Origin: DASRTE01 sp035316885
GTDB taxonomy: Bacteria > Actinomycetota > Actinomycetes > Jiangellales > Jiangellaceae
DNA: 9,013 nucleotides
Reading direction: 5' to 3'
Assembly (NCBI GenBank): GCA_035316885.1
Contig: DATHII010000211.1
Location: 1 to 9,013 of the forward strand
Of this stretch, positions 7,261-9,013 are shown piece after piece; the stretch's first letter is position 1; every line of letters starts with the position of its first letter. Position numbers and translations under genes: made by a program. Under the pieces are notes generated by a model. That model saw only the letters and a list, made by a program, of their open reading frames with translations. It made no database searches and had not been told where the DNA came from.

Positions 7261-7275
7261 CGCGGGCCAGCTTGG

Positions 7276-7324
7276 AGGTCAGGCCGGGCCAGCCTGGTTA
7301 GAGTCCGGGACCGCGGCCGACTAA
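7276..7324 (+). pseudogene. Remnant of a second luxR-type gene 3' end
   Basis: The last coding bases of the intact luxR gene are repeated here: the final SGTAAD and the TAA stop are identical (7303-7324). A weaker match extends upstream through CTGGTTA and AGGTCA. Relative to luxR there is an extra base in CTGGTTAGAGTCC, so the frame is broken at once. Only about 10-15 codons are detectable, and the DNA-binding domain proper is missing. It is either the stump of a duplicated regulator gene or copied along with the spacer. Confidence 0.55.
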
Positions 7325-7362
7325 CTCAGGGTGTCGCTCCCTAGCCGACGCCGCGGCCAGTA

Positions 7363-7376
7363 CGCGAAACTTCGCG
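7363..7376. promoter_or_regulatory. Palindrome CGCGAAACTTCGCG, right copy
   Basis: Identical to 5758-5771, with the same TA before and CAGGA after. It lies 38 bp after the TAA of the luxR-like remnant, the same spacing as in the left copy. Whether it still has a function is unknown, since no intact gene follows. Confidence 0.4.
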
Positions 7377-7471
7377 CAGGACGACTCCCGCCCAGGCCGC
7401 GGCGTCGGACGGCCGGTAGGACAACGGGGGCAGCGGGGGCACCGGGGTTCGGCCGGGCCTTCTGTCGGCAC

Positions 7472-7509
7472 GTCTGCCCTCGGATGGCAGGGGGGTCCGA
7501 GGGGCAGAC
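7472..7509 (+). terminator. Hairpin in right repeat copy
   Basis: GTCTGCCC and TCGGA on the left pair with TCCGA and GGGCAGAC on the right, giving 13 bp with one bulged base and an 11-nt loop (7485-7495). The left arm is identical to that in the other repeat copy. The right arm and loop differ in sequence but still pair. It is probably a terminator or a conserved RNA structure. Confidence 0.45.
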
Positions 7510-7539
7510 CTGGACGGGCGTCATCCTTCGGCGTTGCCT

Positions 7540-7837
7540 CACGGGCGGCCGTAGTCGGCGGCCGGCAGGCAGACCCGGCCAGTCGGAGCCGAGCAGAAGC
7601 CGGTCCGGCCCCGAACAGGGTGACCGGCTGCTGCCCGTACGGCGTGATCTGCTCGACCGTCCACGACCGGTGGTTGGCCCGCATGCGTCAACGGACCGTC
7701 ATGAATTCCAGATCCCCGGAGGCAGAATTGTGCCCGATCGCGGAAGCCGACTCGAGGCGTCATCGAGCCCAGCCCGATGTCATCGGCAGACAAAGTCACG
7801 AAGTCTTCCCATCGCACGGGGGCAGGGTTCCACATCC
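7540..7837. other. Unassigned region between repeat and protease remnant
   Basis: Open stretches exist on both strands but none gives a recognisable protein. Minus-strand pieces such as WTVEQITPYGQQPVTLFG and WEDFVTLSADDIGLG have a protein-like composition and may be further gene debris. They lie in different frames and I cannot name a family. The composition is slightly less GC-rich around 7690-7830 than in the flanking genes. No terminator or repeat beyond those listed was seen. Confidence 0.35.
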
Positions 7838-8163
7838 TCAAGCGACCAGGCGAAAGGTCTGATCGCCGTCGAGCGCCCGGAGTCTGCGCACGCGCTCGGC
7901 GATTGGCGGGTGCGTCGAGAACAACGTCGCCACGCCCTGCCTCGACAGCGGGTTGACGACGTAGAGGGACGCCGTCGCCGGGTTGACGTTTAGCGGGAGC
8001 GCCTGCGCGCCGCGCTCGAGCGCTTCGAGCGCATCCGCGAGCGGCGTCGCGCGGCCGAGGAGCTCGGCTCGGTCGCATCGGCGAGGTGCTCACGCTGCCG
8101 CGAGACGGCCAGCTGCAGCAGCGACGTGGCGAGCGGCGCCAAGATGATGGTCCCGATCAGTCC
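7838..8163 (-). pseudogene. htpX: HtpX-like M48 zinc metalloprotease, truncated and frameshifted
   Basis: The minus strand encodes the C-terminal part of an HtpX-type membrane protease. From 8163 it reads GLIGTIILAPLATSLLQLAV (membrane helix) and SRQREHLADAT, the conserved block carrying the zinc-ligand Glu. At about 8071-8073 one base is missing. In the next frame it resumes as RAELLGRATPLADALEAL, then YVVNPLSRQG and the highly conserved FSTHPPIAERVRRLRAL, and ends with TFRLVA and a TGA at 7838-7840. The N-terminal half, including the HExxH zinc-binding helix, is missing: upstream of 8163 the similarity stops abruptly. HtpX normally degrades misfolded membrane proteins; this copy cannot. The family call is strong. 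The single-base loss could in principle be a sequencing error, but the missing N-terminal half could not be. Confidence 0.82.
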
Positions 8164-8397
8164 GCTACGCGACGTGGCTGGCTCCGGTCCCGTCGGTCGC
8201 GGACGCCTGCGGCGCTCCGGTCCTCCGCGACCAGGGACCGGATCGGCCGGCTGGGCACGGCAAGGCCGATCCTCGCCCTGGTGCACCGCGAGCTTGGGAA
8301 GCACTGTTCGGCAGCCTGGCATCCAGCGAACCGCCGCATGGGCCGGAAGCCTGCGGAGGATCGGCGGTCAGGGTGGCACGGCATGGTGTATGGCCGG
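8164..8397. other. Unassigned region between GAP gene and protease remnant
   Basis: No gene is recognisable. On the plus strand the frame starting at 8221 includes ARPILALVHRELGKHC and has a protein-like look, but it runs on into the antisense of the GAP gene and matches no family I know. It may be other debris inserted where the N-terminal half of the htpX-like gene once was. No clear terminator follows the GAP stop codon. Confidence 0.35.
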
Positions 8398-9013
8398 CTA
8401 CCCCAGCAGGCTGTTGATGGTGATGACTATGAAGAACACCAGCACGACCTCGCTGACCACCCACGAGTTGGTGTTCATCCAGTCGCGTGCCTTGGGAAGG
8501 AAGGCCCGCCCCCGCTTGCCGAACGCGAGCACGATGAGCACCGGCAGCGCCAGGAACAGCAGCGTGAGCCCCAGGAAGGGAAGCACGTGCCACCAGGGAT
8601 CGCCGTGGCTCGCCAGGAATGTACCGACGGCGACCGAGGTGAGGATGTCGGTTGGAAACACCCCCAAGAGGAGGAACCCGAGCCGGAACGAGAGCCCCGG
8701 GCTGGCAGTCTGCAGCCTGCCCATCCACTTGGGCGGCTCCGCGGTCTTCCTGGTCAGGAAGACGTGCACCACGGCGGCCACCAGCAGCACCAGGACGATG
8801 ATGTCAAGAGTGTCGTTGGAGCCACCCTCGCGGGGGACGCCGCTGCTGAGCAGGTAGGCGGTCGAGACGATGAGGGTGATGGACAGGGCGGCGCCGGCGA
8901 GGTAGGCGGCGGTGTTGCGCAACCAGTTCTTGCTGGTGGCCAGGAAGATGGCGCTGAGGATCTGCGGGCCGGCGACCATCACGAACGCCATCGGGAGGAT
9001 TTTCAGCTGGTCC
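8398..9013 (-). CDS. GAP (Sap-like) family six-helix membrane protein, 5' partial
   Basis: The visible 204 residues resemble the GAP family (Pfam SfLAP, sulfolipid-1-addressing protein), integral membrane proteins of actinobacteria related in topology to LysE-type exporters. Six hydrophobic segments are visible: AFVMVAGPQILSAIFLATS, AAYLAGAALSITLIVSTAYL, LDIIVLVLLVAAVVHVFL, LGFLLLGVFPTDILTSVAV, VLPFLGLTLLFLALPVLIVL and VVSEVVLVFFIVITINSLLG. A charged loop between helices 3 and 4 (TRKTAEPPKWMGRLQ) matches the family pattern. The frame is open through the window edge, reading DQLKILP before the first Met (8991). The true start is probably a few codons outside, because that Met would cut into the first helix. 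Mycobacterial members help move glycolipids across the membrane; the cargo here is unknown. It stands alone, with only debris downstream. Confidence 0.8.
   Translation of the reverse strand, partial: DQLKILPMAFVMVAGPQILSAIFLATSKNWLRNTAAYLAGAALSITLIVSTAYLLSSGVPREGGSNDTLDIIVLVLLVAAVVHVFLTRKTAEPPKWMGRLQTASPGLSFRLGFLLLGVFPTDILTSVAVGTFLASHGDPWWHVLPFLGLTLLFLALPVLIVLAFGKRGRAFLPKARDWMNTNSWVVSEVVLVFFIVITINSLLG

Larger units (their letters stand above)
7294..7539 (+). repeat. Direct repeat, right copy
   Basis: Partner of 5690-5921, in the same orientation. It preserves the luxR tail and stop codon, the CGCGAAACTTCGCG palindrome (7363-7376) and the GTCTGCCCTCGGA hairpin (7472-7509), and ends with GGACGGGCGTCATCCTTCGGCGT. 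Compared with the left copy it has about 14 extra bases, mostly in a G-rich stretch near 7425-7445. Unlike the left copy it is not followed by an intact gene; the next 300 bp are unassigned and lead into protease debris on the other strand. Confidence 0.85.

Noticed and set aside
6929..7324. 131-codon plus-strand open frame overlapping the end of DUF5995
   Set aside because: It has no ribosome site or family features and runs antisense to the permease fragments. Its last residues SGTAAD come from the repeated luxR tail.
5690..7539. DUF5995 unit as an insertion sequence or composite transposon
   Set aside because: The flanking repeats are direct, contain a gene end and regulatory structures, and carry no transposase or terminal inverted repeats. 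No target-site duplication is evident.
7331..7993. 220-codon plus-strand open frame across the right repeat and HtpX remnant
   Set aside because: It covers structured repeat DNA and then the antisense of a conserved protease segment, with an Arg-rich translation typical of a shadow frame.
1..9013. CRISPR array, tRNA or rRNA genes
   Set aside because: No regularly spaced short repeats, cloverleaf-type sequence or rRNA-like stretch was seen on either strand.

Overview
The window comes from a GC-rich actinomycete. Third codon positions are almost all G or C, GTG and TTG serve as starts, and the recognisable families (a large ATP-binding LuxR regulator, bacterial GH15, DUF5995, a GAP/Sap-type membrane protein) are typical of Actinobacteria. 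The genus cannot be fixed from this sequence alone.

Layout, left to right. Positions 1-275 hold a GNAT acetyltransferase that has decayed into three blocks in three reading frames. Positions 276-590 contain no supportable gene but two good hairpins; the one at 525-554 is placed as the terminator of the next gene. Positions 591-2522 (minus) encode an intact GH15 glucoamylase/trehalase-type glycoside hydrolase. A divergent regulatory region of about 380 bp with three short inverted repeats separates it from an intact LAL-type LuxR regulator at 2900-5719 (plus). Positions 5964-6932 (plus) encode a secreted DUF5995 protein. Positions 7090-8163 are mostly wreckage on the minus strand: scraps of an ABC-2 type permease and the C-terminal part of an HtpX-like M48 protease with a frameshift. 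The window ends inside an intact-looking six-helix GAP (Sap-like) membrane protein at 8398-9013 (minus), cut at its 5' end by the window edge.

The most unusual structure is a pair of direct repeats of about 230-245 bp, at 5690-5921 and 7294-7539, that bracket the DUF5995 gene. The left copy starts inside the last codons of the luxR gene and runs through the luxR-DUF5995 spacer. The right copy repeats the end of luxR, its stop codon and the same spacer, but in front of gene debris. Both copies keep a perfect 14-bp palindrome (CGCGAAACTTCGCG) and a strong hairpin with an 11-nt loop. This suggests either a duplicated luxR-DUF5995 unit whose second copy has decayed, or a repeated regulatory/structured element.

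Functional reading: the ATP-dependent LuxR regulator sits divergently from the carbohydrate hydrolase and directly upstream of the secreted DUF5995 gene, so it could control either or both. The sequence supports that arrangement but does not prove regulation. No tRNA, rRNA, CRISPR array or intact mobile element was found.
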